Shown here one piece after another: positions 58,301-63,525 of a stretch of DNA of 64,000 bases; positions within the stretch are counted from its first letter, which is position 1; every line of letters begins with the position of its first letter. The DNA lies in assembly GCA_007570785.1 (NCBI GenBank), contig ML664152.1, positions 676,640 to 740,639 on the forward strand, read 5' to 3'. The notes under the pieces are model-generated. The model was not told the DNA's origin and did no database searches. It saw only the letters and a list, made by a program, of their open reading frames with translations. A program made the position numbers and the translations under genes. Origin of the DNA: Antilocapra americana. Taxonomy: Eukaryota; Chordata; Mammalia; Artiodactyla; Antilocapridae.

Positions 58301-60805
58301 GGGCTGAGCTTTAGAATCCAGACAAATGTTCCTGACCCAAGGGCAGTGAGACAAGTACTCTCGAGTCAGCGGAAGTTCTCTATAGAGTAGCTTTTCTCAA
58401 GGGGATGTGATAAACACACAACATCAGATTCAAGTTTTCTCTCTCAAAACTTCAGGCCTAAGCGCAGTCCTATGTGCTGGGGAATTCAGAATTTCGCAAT
58501 TTCCCAATACCAACATGGTGCACATGGCTCCTGCACATCCCAGGAGGTTAGGGCTGGAATACCCAGCATGGTTCGCAGTGTCCACACCAGCAATAACAAC
58601 GTTGTCAACCTCATTCCTGCCCCTGGAAAAGAGACGTCAGCTTTCTGGTAGCTTATGTCCTGGGATCTTAAGAGCTGACTCATCGGAAAAGACCCTCATG
58701 CTGGGAAAGACGAAGGCCAAAGGAGAAGGGACAGCAGAGGATGAGATGGTTAGACAGCATCACTGACTCAATGGACATGAATTTGAGCAACTTTGGGAGT
58801 TAGTGAAAGACAGGGGAACCTGGCGTGCTGCAGTCCATGGGGTCACAAAGAGTTGGACACCACTGAGCGACTGAACAATGACCAACATATAATTATTATA
58901 CATTATACAGATAGTAGTGGAACAACAACTGTCTTGAGATCCGAATTTAAAACTGCTGAATTAAAGATTACTCTGCTCTTCTTTGCTGGAGAGCAATGGA
59001 ACCTAAAGTTCCAACAACCAATGCAAAGCCTTCCCAAGTGAATCGGAGGCTAGCCGTGAAGGTTGTGTGGGGACAACTGCAGGCAGCTCGTCCTCACGTG
59101 AAAATTCTTGGACACTAGGCCTAGATCCCAGTTAAAGCCTACTTGCACTGACTGCTCATTCTTCACAAGCTGCTAAGACATGTGTTTAGATCAAACACAT
59201 AAGACACATCAAAATGGATCTGGACAGCTCTACCAAGGACGATGGACCCAGAGAAGGTGCTCCTGTCTGAAGTCTGCGTAGCCTGTGCTGTCACGGCAGA
59301 GACACTGAGGGGGTCTCTGCCCAGGAACAGCTCTTGTGTCCCATGCCTCACCCCAATAAATGTCCCAAGCACCTTCACTGCTCCTGATGCTCCGCCGCCA
59401 TCCTCTGCACGCAGGCGCATTTCCTTTTTCACTAAGAGCAGCTCTGACTCCAGCTGCTGCTGGCAGACTGTGAGTACTGATGTCACGCTGTCCTGCTGGC
59501 TGGGGCAGGAGCTGATCAGTGTAGGCAGGGGTTTGGCCGGCTGCAGGTCATCCTTAACTAGGCTCTACAATGAGTGGAGAAAACAAGAACGATGCTTATG
59601 AGCACACAGCCAAGAGCATCAAAAAGCCAGAAGTGCAGCAAGGCCCCATCGGGCTCCCAGCCAGCTAAGCCTGAGGGAAAGCCCACAGCTCATGATCAGA
59701 AGCCCACACAGAGTAGGAGATGAGGGACACACACCCACAACAGGCCAAAATGTGCTGGAGGTGGGGGACCCCATGAAGCATGGCCTCCCACAGATGTCGA
59801 GCAGCTCCTCAGCTCCCCACCTGCACCTCCAGCACCCTGTCTGCAGCCAGCACCCCCCACACCTCCCCAGCTCCCCGGACACATCCCACCCTCTGACGTG
59901 CACCCAGCTCTCTGCATACACAGGCTGTGCAAGTGTGGCCTGCGGAGGAAGGAGCCCACCTGTGGGTCACGGCCACGGCCGTCAAGGGCCTGGGCCAGCT
60001 GCCTGCCACCCACAGCCTGCTCCAACTCCTCGCTGCAAGAGGGTGCTTCTTCCCCGGGCACCCAGCCCTGGGAGTCACCCTTCCCACGCGCCTGCTGCTC
60101 GTCTAGCTCCTTCTGGCACTTCAAGAATCGTTGGTTGAGTGCCTGCAGCTGGAGGCTGAGACAGACACACTGTTCTCGGAGTCGCTGTAGCTCAGGGGGC
60201 TCCCCAGTAGCTGCCAGGAGCTGCTGCTCCAGGGCATGGCGAAAACGGGCCACGGCTGCCAGGATGGCCTCCAGCTCAGCGGAGTGGGTGGACTTCTGCC
60301 GGTGCAGAGCTTCAATTTCTAAATCTCTCTCTGCAATCTTTGCTTCCTTGGCATGCAGGGCAGCTTCAAACTCGCGTATCTGGGAGGCTAGGCCCTCAGG
60401 CCCCAGCTCGGCCAACTGCCGTGTGGCTGCCTCCTCCGCAGCCCGCAGGCGCTGCTGGAGGGCCTCGAGGGCCTGACTGTGCTGGCGCTCCTGCTCGGCC
60501 AGCTGCTGGCTCAGGGCCTCCTTGGCCTCCAGGGCAGCATGCAGCTCACCCGCCAGCATTGCGGGGGCCTTGGTTCCCTCAGCCGGGAGGCCCAGCAGCT
60601 CACTCTGCAGGCTCATGGCCCTGCCATCCTCGGCCTGAAGAGCCTTAGGCCCCCCAAGTGGGAGCTCCCTTTGCAGCTTATCGATGACCTCGTGGAGCTG
60701 CTCGATCTCCTCAGCATTATCCTTCTGCAGCCGCGCTTGGTTCTCACGCAGAGTCTCAATAATGGATTTCAGCTCGTCAACTTCAGAACTTCTATTACAC
60801 ACAAC
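20024..60805 (-). CDS. PCNT: Pericentrin, 3' half of gene (20 exons, partial)
   Basis: PCNT is a giant coiled-coil scaffold of the pericentriolar material. It anchors gamma-tubulin complexes, CDK5RAP2 and kinases at the centrosome. I recognised it from the PACT-domain exon (25097-25329) and the C-terminal exons, then followed exons upstream. Twenty exons join with GT-AG borders and matching phases to give 4755 nt: 1584 residues plus stop, roughly the C-terminal 47% of a protein of about 3,330 residues in humans. Layout by residue of this segment: coiled coil 1-230, acidic low-complexity region about 350-620, coiled coils about 740-1350, PACT core about 1382-1470, basic tail, then a conserved C-terminal helix. 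Upstream exons lie beyond the window. DIP2A follows on the same strand, as in human 21q22.3. The splice model is my inference; transcript alignment would settle the ambiguous donor at 41002. Confidence 0.95.
20502..20629 (-). CDS. PCNT: PCNT exon 19 of 20 in window
   Basis: This 128-nt exon enters in phase 2 and exits in phase 1. The acceptor is gtgtttgaag|ATCCAGT and the donor is CCACCAG|gtaacc. It encodes [20 protein letters not shown], then [15 protein letters not shown], the highly conserved C-terminal helix of pericentrin. Confidence 0.95.
20630..22288. other. PCNT intron between exons 19 and 18
   Basis: Unique-looking intron. A GT-type microsatellite lies at 22109-22145 (gtgtgtgtgtgagtgcgtg). 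No other gene or repeat is supported. Confidence 0.55.
22289..22418 (-). CDS. PCNT: PCNT exon 18 of 20 in window (basic Pro/Ser tail)
   Basis: This 130-nt exon enters in phase 1 and exits in phase 2. The acceptor is aatatttctag|GGGAAGG and the donor is GGGAAAG|gtgagc. It encodes [20 protein letters not shown], then [14 protein letters not shown], matching the Pro/Arg-rich low-complexity tail of human pericentrin at [13 protein letters not shown] young L1-BT insertion begins about 33 bp upstream of the acceptor in gene sense. Confidence 0.9.
22468..22729 (+). mobile_element. L1-BT insertion, 5'-truncated, with 16-bp target duplication
   Basis: About 260 bp of L1-BT 3' UTR ends ggtggattcatgtcaatgta and then ccaacccaatattgtaaa. 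It is bracketed by a perfect repeat AGAAAAATGCATTTTA (22452-22467 and 22730-22745). It lies antisense in the PCNT intron, and the proximal target copy is within about 35-50 nt of the exon 18 acceptor (22418). Confidence 0.85.
22746..23606. other. PCNT intron between exons 18 and 17
   Basis: No gene or clear repeat recognised in this intronic stretch. Confidence 0.5.
23607..23683 (-). CDS. PCNT: PCNT exon 17 of 20 in window (end of PACT)
   Basis: This 77-nt exon enters in phase 2 and exits in phase 1. The acceptor is ttttttgtag|GTTACGG and the donor is TGCCCAG|gtacct. It encodes [20 protein letters not shown], completing the basic amphipathic calmodulin-binding helix of PACT. Reading on past the donor reaches a stop, consistent with this splice site. 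Confidence 0.93.
23684..25096. other. PCNT intron between exons 17 and 16
   Basis: Contains a C-rich stretch around 23780-23950 (cccaccccgcccctccaatc) and no recognised gene. Overlapping GC-driven ORFs on both strands are not supported. Confidence 0.5.
25097..25329 (-). CDS. PCNT: PCNT exon 16 of 20: PACT domain core
   Basis: This 233-nt exon enters in phase 0 and exits in phase 2. The acceptor is ttcttttag|ATGGAAA and the donor is GTCCTCAG|gtactg. It encodes [38 protein letters not shown] and [15 protein letters not shown]. This is the diagnostic PACT (pericentrin-AKAP450 centrosomal targeting) domain, which binds calmodulin and docks the protein at centrioles. It is almost identical to the human domain and is the strongest single identification in the window. 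Confidence 0.97.
25330..26189. other. PCNT intron between exons 16 and 15
   Basis: No coding or repeat feature recognised. Confidence 0.5.
26190..26288 (-). CDS. PCNT: PCNT exon 15 of 20 in window
   Basis: This 99-nt exon (33 codons, phase 0) runs from acceptor gtccttgcag|AGGTCAG to donor GCCAAG|gtgagt. It encodes [20 protein letters not shown], then a short flexible linker ending YSAK. RSAWK matches the human linker immediately before the PACT domain; the rest is divergent. Confidence 0.88.
26289..27599. other. PCNT intron between exons 15 and 14, unique part
   Basis: Unique-looking sequence. ORFs of 100-145 codons on both strands show no domain and no conservation cue. Confidence 0.5.
27600..28481 (+). 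repeat. Old L1 ORF2 fragments
   Basis: Contains L1-like ccagattaatattcctcctg near 27648 and later tgtaaaataaaaatctaact and ctaaatacatggacatgaaa. It is a decayed plus-strand L1 with missing internal pieces. Confidence 0.55.
28498..28705 (+). repeat. Bov-tA SINE with 16-bp target duplication
   Basis: Complete Bov-tA body (gatcccctggaggaggacat, ggagaatcccatgaacaaag). It is bracketed by the perfect repeat GTGAAACTGAACTGGC at 28482-28497 and 28706-28721, which suggests a fairly recent insertion. Confidence 0.9.
28722..28983 (-). repeat. Old L1 3' UTR fragment
   Basis: Antisense L1M-like sequence: gtgcaaccatcaccacttcc, then gtgccctcagcactcactcc, then ccaaataatactccatttat. It continues at 29286 beyond a Bov-tA insertion. 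Confidence 0.55.
28984..29285 (-). repeat. Bov-tA SINE, dimeric
   Basis: Two consecutive tRNA-like units on the minus strand: one ends gagccaccagggaagccc near 29165, and a second ends gagatacaagggaagccc near 29285. This is the Bov-tA3-type dimer. Confidence 0.8.
29286..29560 (-). repeat. Old L1 3' UTR fragment, continued
   Basis: Continues the L1 sequence interrupted at 28983 (gaatgaataatggcaataag, gttttccaaagtggctgtac). Confidence 0.5.
29690..30850 (-). mobile_element. BovB LINE, 3' portion
   Basis: The minus strand encodes BovB RT fragments, including [20 protein letters not shown] (30370-30633), [20 protein letters not shown] (30063-30320) and the C-terminal [19 protein letters not shown] near 29800. 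Frameshifts separate the pieces; it is 5'-truncated and inactive. Located in the PCNT intron between exons 15 and 14. Confidence 0.9.
30860..31400 (+). repeat. L1 ORF2 C-terminal fragment
   Basis: Typical L1 sequence: aaattaaaggcttttgtgct, aatatttgcaaattatattt and gaagaacaggcaaaagcct on the plus strand. Confidence 0.7.
31401..32112. other. PCNT intron upstream of exon 14 donor
   Basis: Intron sequence with an A-rich stretch at about 31797-31861; no gene recognised. Confidence 0.5.
32113..32292 (-). CDS. PCNT: PCNT exon 14 of 20 in window
   Basis: This 180-nt exon (60 codons, phase 0) runs from acceptor tctcctcaag|AAGAAAA to donor CGCAAG|gtacgc. It encodes [20 protein letters not shown], then [20 protein letters not shown], the coiled coil leading into PACT. 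An alternative acceptor three bases downstream would drop one Lys. Confidence 0.93.
32898..33000 (-). CDS. PCNT: PCNT exon 13 of 20 in window
   Basis: This 103-nt exon enters in phase 2 and exits in phase 0. The acceptor is cttcgccag|GACAATC and the donor is TGCCGG|gtgaga. It encodes [20 protein letters not shown], then [14 protein letters not shown], a highly conserved stretch just N-terminal to the PACT region. Confidence 0.94.
33730..33935 (-). CDS. PCNT: PCNT exon 12 of 20 in window
   Basis: This 206-nt exon enters in phase 0 and exits in phase 2. The acceptor is tcacccacag|CGGGAGC and the donor is GTGGACAG|gtaagt. It encodes [20 protein letters not shown] and [18 protein letters not shown], ending [11 protein letters not shown] just before the conserved DWTSSNEKA motif of the next exon. 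Confidence 0.94.
33936..35109. other. PCNT intron between exons 12 and 11, unique part
   Basis: Unique-looking GC-rich then AT-rich intron. A 177-237-codon antisense-frame ORF near 33904-34439 is simply extension of the exon 12 frame and GC-rich shadows. Confidence 0.5.
35110..35395 (+). repeat. Old L1 (L1MC/MD-type) 3' UTR
   Basis: Contains gagtgatggctgcacaactt, tgaatatactaaaaattgct and gtgcaatttaaattggg, characteristic of old L1 3' UTRs. Confidence 0.65.
35640..36215 (+). repeat. Old L1 ORF2 fragment split by Bov-tA
   Basis: L1-like aaaccacaagaaaactacag and caaaatctttaacaaaagac are followed by a Bov-tA, then L1 continues (ccagaagcacaacggaagca). Confidence 0.55.
35838..36000 (+). repeat. 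Bov-tA SINE, truncated
   Basis: Contains aaagaatccacctgcaatgt, gatcccctggaggagggcat and the tail gagtcagacacgactgagcg. Confidence 0.85.
36401..36994 (-). CDS. PCNT: PCNT exon 11 of 20 in window (long coiled coil)
   Basis: This 594-nt exon (198 codons, phase 0) runs from acceptor catgatgcag|GAGTTAA to donor ATGCTG|gtgagc. It encodes [20 protein letters not shown], then [20 protein letters not shown], and ends [12 protein letters not shown] perfect 5' splice consensus, GAG|gtaagtg, lies inside the exon at 36581|36580 but is read as Glu-Val-Ser. The reading frame stays open, and both flanks align with human pericentrin in one frame, so I keep a single exon. About 20 residues present in human appear missing just after this point. 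Confidence 0.87.
37434..37584 (-). CDS. PCNT: PCNT exon 10 of 20 in window
   Basis: This 151-nt exon enters in phase 2 and exits in phase 0. The acceptor is tccactcag|GTCCGTG and the donor is CTGGAG|gtgacg. It encodes [20 protein letters not shown], then [20 protein letters not shown], a coiled coil. Confidence 0.93.
37873..38095 (-). CDS. PCNT: PCNT exon 9 of 20 in window
   Basis: This 223-nt exon enters in phase 1 and exits in phase 2. The acceptor is tctttttttag|TTGAATT and the donor is CTGAG|gtgcgg. It encodes [20 protein letters not shown], then [16 protein letters not shown], then a continuous coiled coil ending EVLQLR. Confidence 0.94.
38837..39032 (-). CDS. PCNT: PCNT exon 8 of 20 in window
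   Basis: This 196-nt exon enters in phase 0 and exits in phase 1. The acceptor is ccgtctcag|GGGGACC and the donor is AGGCAGG|gtgggt. It encodes one of the best conserved coiled-coil blocks of pericentrin: [20 protein letters not shown], then [20 protein letters not shown], then [17 protein letters not shown]. Confidence 0.94.
39620..39793 (-). CDS. PCNT: PCNT exon 7 of 20 in window
   Basis: This 174-nt exon (58 codons, phase 0) runs from acceptor atattttag|GAATCTT to donor GAGCAG|gtaagc. It encodes a conserved block with [20 protein letters not shown], then [14 protein letters not shown], which re-enters coiled coil. The intron 5' of it (39794-41001) contains the GT-rich minisatellite and the assembly gap. 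Confidence 0.93.
40003..40570. repeat. GT-rich minisatellite (unit about 55-70 bp)
   Basis: About nine imperfect copies of a unit built from agccccaggtttaggggagg, then ccaggccctgag, then a (GT)n run of variable length. Located in the PCNT intron between exons 7 and 6. Several GT tracts are pure and long, and one contains the assembly gap. Confidence 0.85.
40444..40453. other. Assembly gap (10 N) inside GT tract
   Basis: Ten unresolved bases within a long GT run. The true repeat length here is unknown and probably polymorphic. Confidence 0.99.
41002..41211 (-). CDS. PCNT: PCNT exon 6 of 20 in window
   Basis: This 210-nt exon (70 codons, phase 0) encodes residues 670-739, beginning [20 protein letters not shown]. 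The acceptor is ctgtttcag|GCTTTGC. The donor I chose is TTCAAG|gtaaag. An in-frame alternative, GAGAAG|gtacag at 41017, would remove five codons (VQAFK); only RNA data can decide. The second half is Pro-rich and poorly conserved. Confidence 0.88.
41360..41965 (+). mobile_element. BovB LINE fragment, forward
   Basis: The plus strand encodes BovB RT pieces: [20 protein letters not shown] and [15 protein letters not shown], where YADD has become YTDD, then a frameshift and [19 protein letters not shown]. It stops at cagtgcagacagtg, followed by an inverted Bov element. Confidence 0.88.
41966..42218 (-). repeat. BovB/Bov-A 3' end, inverted
   Basis: The minus strand encodes the BovB C-terminal motif [19 protein letters not shown]. 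The plus side starts cagttcacttcagtcgctca, the standard Bov-A 3' end. Opposite in direction to its neighbours. Confidence 0.85.
42219..42380 (+). repeat. BovB/Bov-A 3' end, forward
   Basis: Reads ggatggcatcaccgattcaa, then gttgcaaagagtcggacaca. It is the reverse complement of the segment at about 41966-42112, so the two can fold into a hairpin. Confidence 0.85.
42381..43829. other. PCNT intron between exons 6 and 5, unique part
   Basis: No gene recognised; several GC-driven ORFs on both strands without domains. Confidence 0.5.
43830..44135 (+). repeat. CHR-type SINE, near full length
   Basis: The head is gctcgctggcagtccagtgg with box-B-like atgatccctggatcccac. The body ends cactagagaaagcccgcgag and gaagacccagtacagccaa. 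Confidence 0.8.
45244..45398 (-). CDS. PCNT: PCNT exon 5 of 20 in window
   Basis: This 155-nt exon enters in phase 1 and exits in phase 0. The acceptor is gtttccag|GTGGTGG and the donor is GTGAAG|gtaatg. It encodes [19 protein letters not shown], then a Pro/Thr-rich linker, then the helix [13 protein letters not shown]. Similarity to human is weak in the middle and clear at the MKE-REV-KxVK end, so the exon assignment rests on phase agreement as well as homology. Confidence 0.88.
45903..45998 (+). repeat. Inverted repeat arm A (about 95 bp)
   Basis: Reads aagcccaagcctcaaatcag, gaagatgtcaacattcatac and aaaaagcaccttgcacacac. The reverse complement of 47040-47150 is nearly the same sequence. 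Family unknown. Confidence 0.75.
47040..47150 (-). repeat. Inverted repeat arm B
   Basis: Its minus strand reads aagcccaagcctcaaatcag, gaagatgtcaatgttcgtac and aaaaagcacctcacacactt, pairing with 45903-45998 at roughly 90% identity over the core by eye. Internal acacaaaaaagtgtgtg makes a small hairpin. Confidence 0.75.
47179..47192. repeat. Homopolymer of 14 G
   Basis: An uninterrupted 14-G run in the PCNT intron between exons 5 and 4. Likely length-variable and error-prone in sequencing. Confidence 0.95.
47390..47486 (-). CDS. PCNT: PCNT exon 4 of 20 in window
   Basis: This 97-nt exon enters in phase 0 and exits in phase 1. The acceptor is tttgaacag|GAGAAGG and the donor is GGAAAAA|gtgagt. 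It encodes [20 protein letters not shown], followed by [12 protein letters not shown], a recognisable pericentrin block. The split codon becomes Ser (A|GT) with the next exon. Confidence 0.92.
48362..49078 (-). CDS. PCNT: PCNT exon 3 of 20 in window (acidic, disordered)
   Basis: This 717-nt exon (239 codons, phase 0 at both ends) encodes residues 347-585. The acceptor is acctgcag|GATAAGG and the donor is CCTGTG|gtaagt. It opens with [20 protein letters not shown] and the coiled coil QLQEKLNHL. It then becomes a Ser/Asp/Glu-rich, probably disordered region with [20 protein letters not shown] and [15 protein letters not shown]. The human protein, as I recall it, carries a short internal duplication around the IDT...SLI motif; here there is a single copy. 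Confidence 0.93.
50885..51060 (-). repeat. Bov-tA SINE
   Basis: Minus-strand Bov-tA: plus-side cctctgtccatgggatttcc, caagaatattggagtaggtt and gagccccagggaagccc. Confidence 0.85.
51755..52990 (+). mobile_element. Hsmar1-like mariner transposon, full length, dead
   Basis: A 1236-bp element flanked by TA (51753-51754 and 52991-52992). The ends are imperfect terminal inverted repeats: tcgggctggccaaaag on the left and ctgtggtcaattcaa on the right. Mixed-frame translation shows mariner transposase pieces such as [20 protein letters not shown] (around 52520-52580), [12 protein letters not shown] and [18 protein letters not shown]. Stops throughout. The flanking L1 reads through across the TA, so it inserted into the L1. 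Confidence 0.88.
54540..54650 (+). repeat. Bov-tA SINE, 3' part
   Basis: Reads cactccagtgttcttgcctg, gagcctggtgggctgccgtc and cacagagtcagacacaactg within the old L1. Confidence 0.8.
55155..55365 (+). repeat. Bov-A / BovB 3' end
   Basis: Contains gaagagctgactaactggaa, gcatcaccgactcaatggac and gttgcagtcagacagaactg. Inserted in the old L1. Confidence 0.8.
55866..56065 (+). repeat. CHR-type SINE
   Basis: Reads ccctggtggtccagtgctta, gggttcgatccctggtcaag and tgagacccagagcagccaaa. Inserted in the old L1 3' region. Confidence 0.8.
56118..57745 (-). mobile_element. BovB LINE, 1.6 kb, with a 381-codon RT ORF
   Basis: The minus-strand ORF 57575-56430 is open for 381 codons and covers most of the BovB reverse transcriptase and C-terminal domain: [20 protein letters not shown], then [20 protein letters not shown], then [13 protein letters not shown]. 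The catalytic YADD box reads YADA ([16 protein letters not shown]), so it cannot be active. 5'-truncated, with endonuclease missing. It splits the 3' end of the old L1. Confidence 0.93.
58181..58669. other. PCNT intron, unique part
   Basis: No gene recognised between the L1 tail and the Bov-A at 58670. Confidence 0.5.
58670..58880 (+). repeat. Bov-A / BovB 3' end
   Basis: Reads aagagctgactcatcggaaa, gatgagatggttagacagca and gtcacaaagagttggacacc. Confidence 0.85.
59373..59564 (-). CDS. PCNT: PCNT exon 2 of 20 in window
   Basis: This 192-nt exon (64 codons, phase 0 at both ends) encodes residues 283-346. The acceptor is ttgtag|AGCCTAG and the donor is GTGAAG|gtgctt. It contains the conserved stretch [19 protein letters not shown], followed by [11 protein letters not shown]. 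The next intron is about 10.3 kb and is filled by a nested L1, mariner and BovB complex. Confidence 0.92.
59960..60805 (-). CDS. PCNT: PCNT exon 1 of 20 in window (coiled coil)
   Basis: This 846-nt exon encodes segment residues 1-282 in phase 0. The acceptor is ttccttcag before GTTGTGTGTAATAG, and the donor is CAG|gtgggc. The protein starts [13 protein letters not shown] and is rich in Leu, Glu, Gln and Ala heptads, with [14 protein letters not shown] and [23 protein letters not shown] typical of the pericentrin coiled coil. The last roughly 50 residues are less helical. Compared with the human protein as I recall it, about a dozen residues are missing near [12 protein letters not shown] (around residue 150). 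The frame is open throughout. Confidence 0.93.
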
Positions 60806-61184
60806 CTGAAGGAAAAAGCACATTTCAGAGGGAAATTATATGCATAAACTTCAGAAGTGCCCCTTCCCACTTACGATTCGCCTGAACTCATTCTTACAGA
60901 ATGAAGAGACTACAAAGCTTAAAACTAGCTATGGAAGTAACTAACAATGTCACCAAATGACATCAACACCTGAAAAACACCAGAATACCCAAGACTTCAT
61001 TCAACTGTGTCAGAACGGTCAGAGATTCATATCTGCAGCTGCTCGAACACTTAATCAAGGCCACGTTCCATCAGAGGCAGGTCTGAGCCTGGCTGTGGTG
61101 ATCCAAGGGGAGCCCTAACGTGGCCACAGCTCACCTGATGATACTATGCACAAATGTTTTTACCACGTTCTAATTCATCATGTT
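60806..61184. other. PCNT intron 5' of the first exon in window
   Basis: Intron sequence reaching the polypyrimidine tract of the acceptor at 60805. No coding exon is seen to the right edge. Confidence 0.6.
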
Positions 61185-61275
61185 AATGTTTGTCACTCAG
61201 TCGTGTCCGACTGCAACTCCATGTACTGTAGCCTCTGGCCTCTGTCCATGGAATTCTCCAGGCAAGAATACTAGA
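61185..61275 (-). repeat. Bov-tA SINE, 3' half
   Basis: Plus side reads gtcactcagtcgtgtccgac and ccatggaattctccaggcaa, an antisense Bov-tA tail. Confidence 0.8.
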
Positions 61276-61499
61276 GTGTTCACCACCTTCTAAATGTCCA
61301 TCTTCTTAACATTTAAGCAACTATGGTTTGGCTTTCCTAAAGCGCATTTAGATTTTAGGTGTCATTCTAACACTAGAATAAGAATAGAAGTGAGGAGACT
61401 CGACAAGGGAGGTCCGCAGAAATGGAGAAGGTGAACGAGCCAGAGCCCCACAAAGTGCAGCAGGGACAAGGGGGTTCAACACACCGGGCATCAAACGAT

Positions 61500-61680
61500 G
61501 CTTCTACTTGTGCTATTTAACCTAATTCTCAACAGTTCTAAGACAGGAAATGTTATTGTCCCTATTTTAAAGATGCAACAGCTGAAATTTAGATACAAAA
61601 TATTTTGCCAAGACCACAAAGACAATAAATGAAAAATCAGGATTGAAATCTATGTCAACATGGTCCCAAATTCCGTTCGC
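61500..61680 (-). repeat. MIR SINE
   Basis: Plus side reads atttaacctaattctcaaca, tattgtccctattttaaaga and atattttgccaagaccaca, matching the reverse complement of the MIR core. Confidence 0.65.
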
Positions 61681-61696
61681 CTAAGATTACATCAGT

Positions 61697-61850
61697 AGGG
61701 ACTTTCCTGGTGGTTCAGTTATGACTCCATGCTCCCAATGCAAGGGGCCTGCGCTTGATCCTTGTTCAGGGAACTACAGCCTGTAGGCCACAACTGAGAG
61801 ACCAAATGCTGCAACTAAGATCTGGTGAAACCAAATAAATTTTTTTTAGA
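61697..61850 (+). repeat. CHR-type SINE
   Basis: Starts gggactttcctggtggttca and ends caaataaattttttttag. Confidence 0.8.
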
Positions 61851-62439
61851 AAGATTCCATAAACAGTAGCAACTGAAATACAAAAGAGTTCTAATCAATC
61901 TGTGTTCAGTTCATGATACTCAACCAATTTGTTATAGGAGCATGCTTCCTAAACATTGAGAGTTTCACACAATTCTTGGTTTCACTAGTATTAATTAACA
62001 ATTACTTTAAACACAAATCCAAGCCTGGCCCATAGTAAAAACAAAAGTAAGAAAACTGATTTTTGGTTTTGGTTTGGATGACATAAGCTACGCACCAGGT
62101 TCACATTTATCATACCTGAATGCAACCGTGTGTAGTTGAAAAAAGAAAATTTCTCAGTGTGAGGCAACACCCTCTGCCTAGCCCCATGAGGTGCACTGCA
62201 GACACCCTCGTCTCTCCCCCAGACGGCTGGAGGCACAGGGAAGTAACTCTGTCTGTACACACTTGCAAGTTCAGCACACTGAGATGAAGAGGTGGGCATG
62301 ACAAATGAGCCACGTCACAACACAAGTAACACACTCAAAATATCAAAGCTGGCACACGAAAGTGGCTTTAAAAGTAAAACATGAAAGTCTAAAATAAGTC
62401 CTCTGAAATACAGTGCAGTTATAATATTGCTTCTGTTCA

Positions 62440-62560
62440 TGTTTTGGTGTTTAGGCCACAAGGCATGTAGCATCTTAGCTCTTCGGCCATGGAGTGAACC
62501 CACACCCTCTGCATTGGAAGGTAAAGTCTTAAGTACTGGACAGCCAGGGAAGTCCTGCCA
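62440..62560 (-). repeat. CHR-type SINE fragment
   Basis: Plus side reads ggagtgaacccacaccctct and tactggacagccagggaagt, the antisense SINE head. Confidence 0.7.
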
Positions 62561-62579
62561 ACATTCTATAAGCCCAACT

Positions 62580-63310
62580 AAACCTCATACCAATACCTGG
62601 TTAAAATATGACACACACACACAAACCTACAGTGATATCCTTCATAAACACAGATGTAAAATCCACTAACAAAAGATCAGCAAATCAAATCCAACAATAT
62701 ATTAAAAGGGTAGTTCATCACCACCACACATGTAGGTTTGGTTTAACCTTCAAAAATCACTCAGTATAATTAACCCTATTATGAGAGTAAAAGAAATATA
62801 GCTATCTCAAAAGATTTTGAAGAAGCAGCATAGAAAGAAAAGGGAACTTCCTCAATCAGATGAAAGGTATCCATGAAAAACTTACAACTAACATCGTACA
62901 TACTGATGAAACAATGAACATCTTCCCCCAGGATCAGAAACAAGGCAAGAATGACCGCCCTCACCTGTTTCATTTAACACCACACTGGAAGTGGCAGACA
63001 TTGCAAAAAGGAGGAAAAGAAATAAAAGACAAAGACTGGAAAGAAACAAAGCTGTCTGTATTTGCCGAAGGTGTGCTCACCTACATAGAAAACCTTAGAA
63101 ATCTATAAAAACACTGCTAGTATACGGGAGTTTAGCAAAGTAAGGAGATACAAGGTTAACATGCAACAATTATATACACGTATGTATCTATGATGTGTTG
63201 GCTCATGGCAAACAAATGGATAATAAAATTAAGCCCATTTCCAATACTGCAACAAACCTAAATACTTAAGGATACATTTAATAAAATAATGTTCAAGTCC
63301 TCTTTCTCGA
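62580..63310 (+). repeat. Old L1 ORF2 fragment
   Basis: Reads agtgatatccttcataaaca, then ctcacctacatagaaaacct (equivalent to the L1 FADD region tail), then ttaaggatacatttaataaa. Decayed. Confidence 0.6.
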
Positions 63311-63324
63311 AAACTATACAGAGT

Positions 63325-63525
63325 AAGACTTCCCTGGTGGCTCCTTCTGCCTACAATGTAGGAGACCCGGGCTCGATCCCTGGATGGGGAAGATCCTCTG
63401 GAGAAGGAAATGGCACTCCAGTATTGTCACCTGGAAAAACCCATGGGAGGAGCCTGGTAGGCTACAGTCCATGGGGTCGCAAAGAGTCGGACACGACTGA
63501 GCGACTTTACTTCACTTTACTTCAT
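63325..63525 (+). repeat. Bov-tA SINE
   Basis: Head gacttccctggtggctcctt, body gatcctctggagaaggaaat, tail gtcggacacgactgagcgac. Near full length. Confidence 0.9.

Noticed and set aside
61991..62334. Minus-strand ORFs right of the first PCNT exon as further PCNT exons
   Set aside because: No coiled-coil or pericentrin similarity and no in-phase splice sites joining the exon at 60805.
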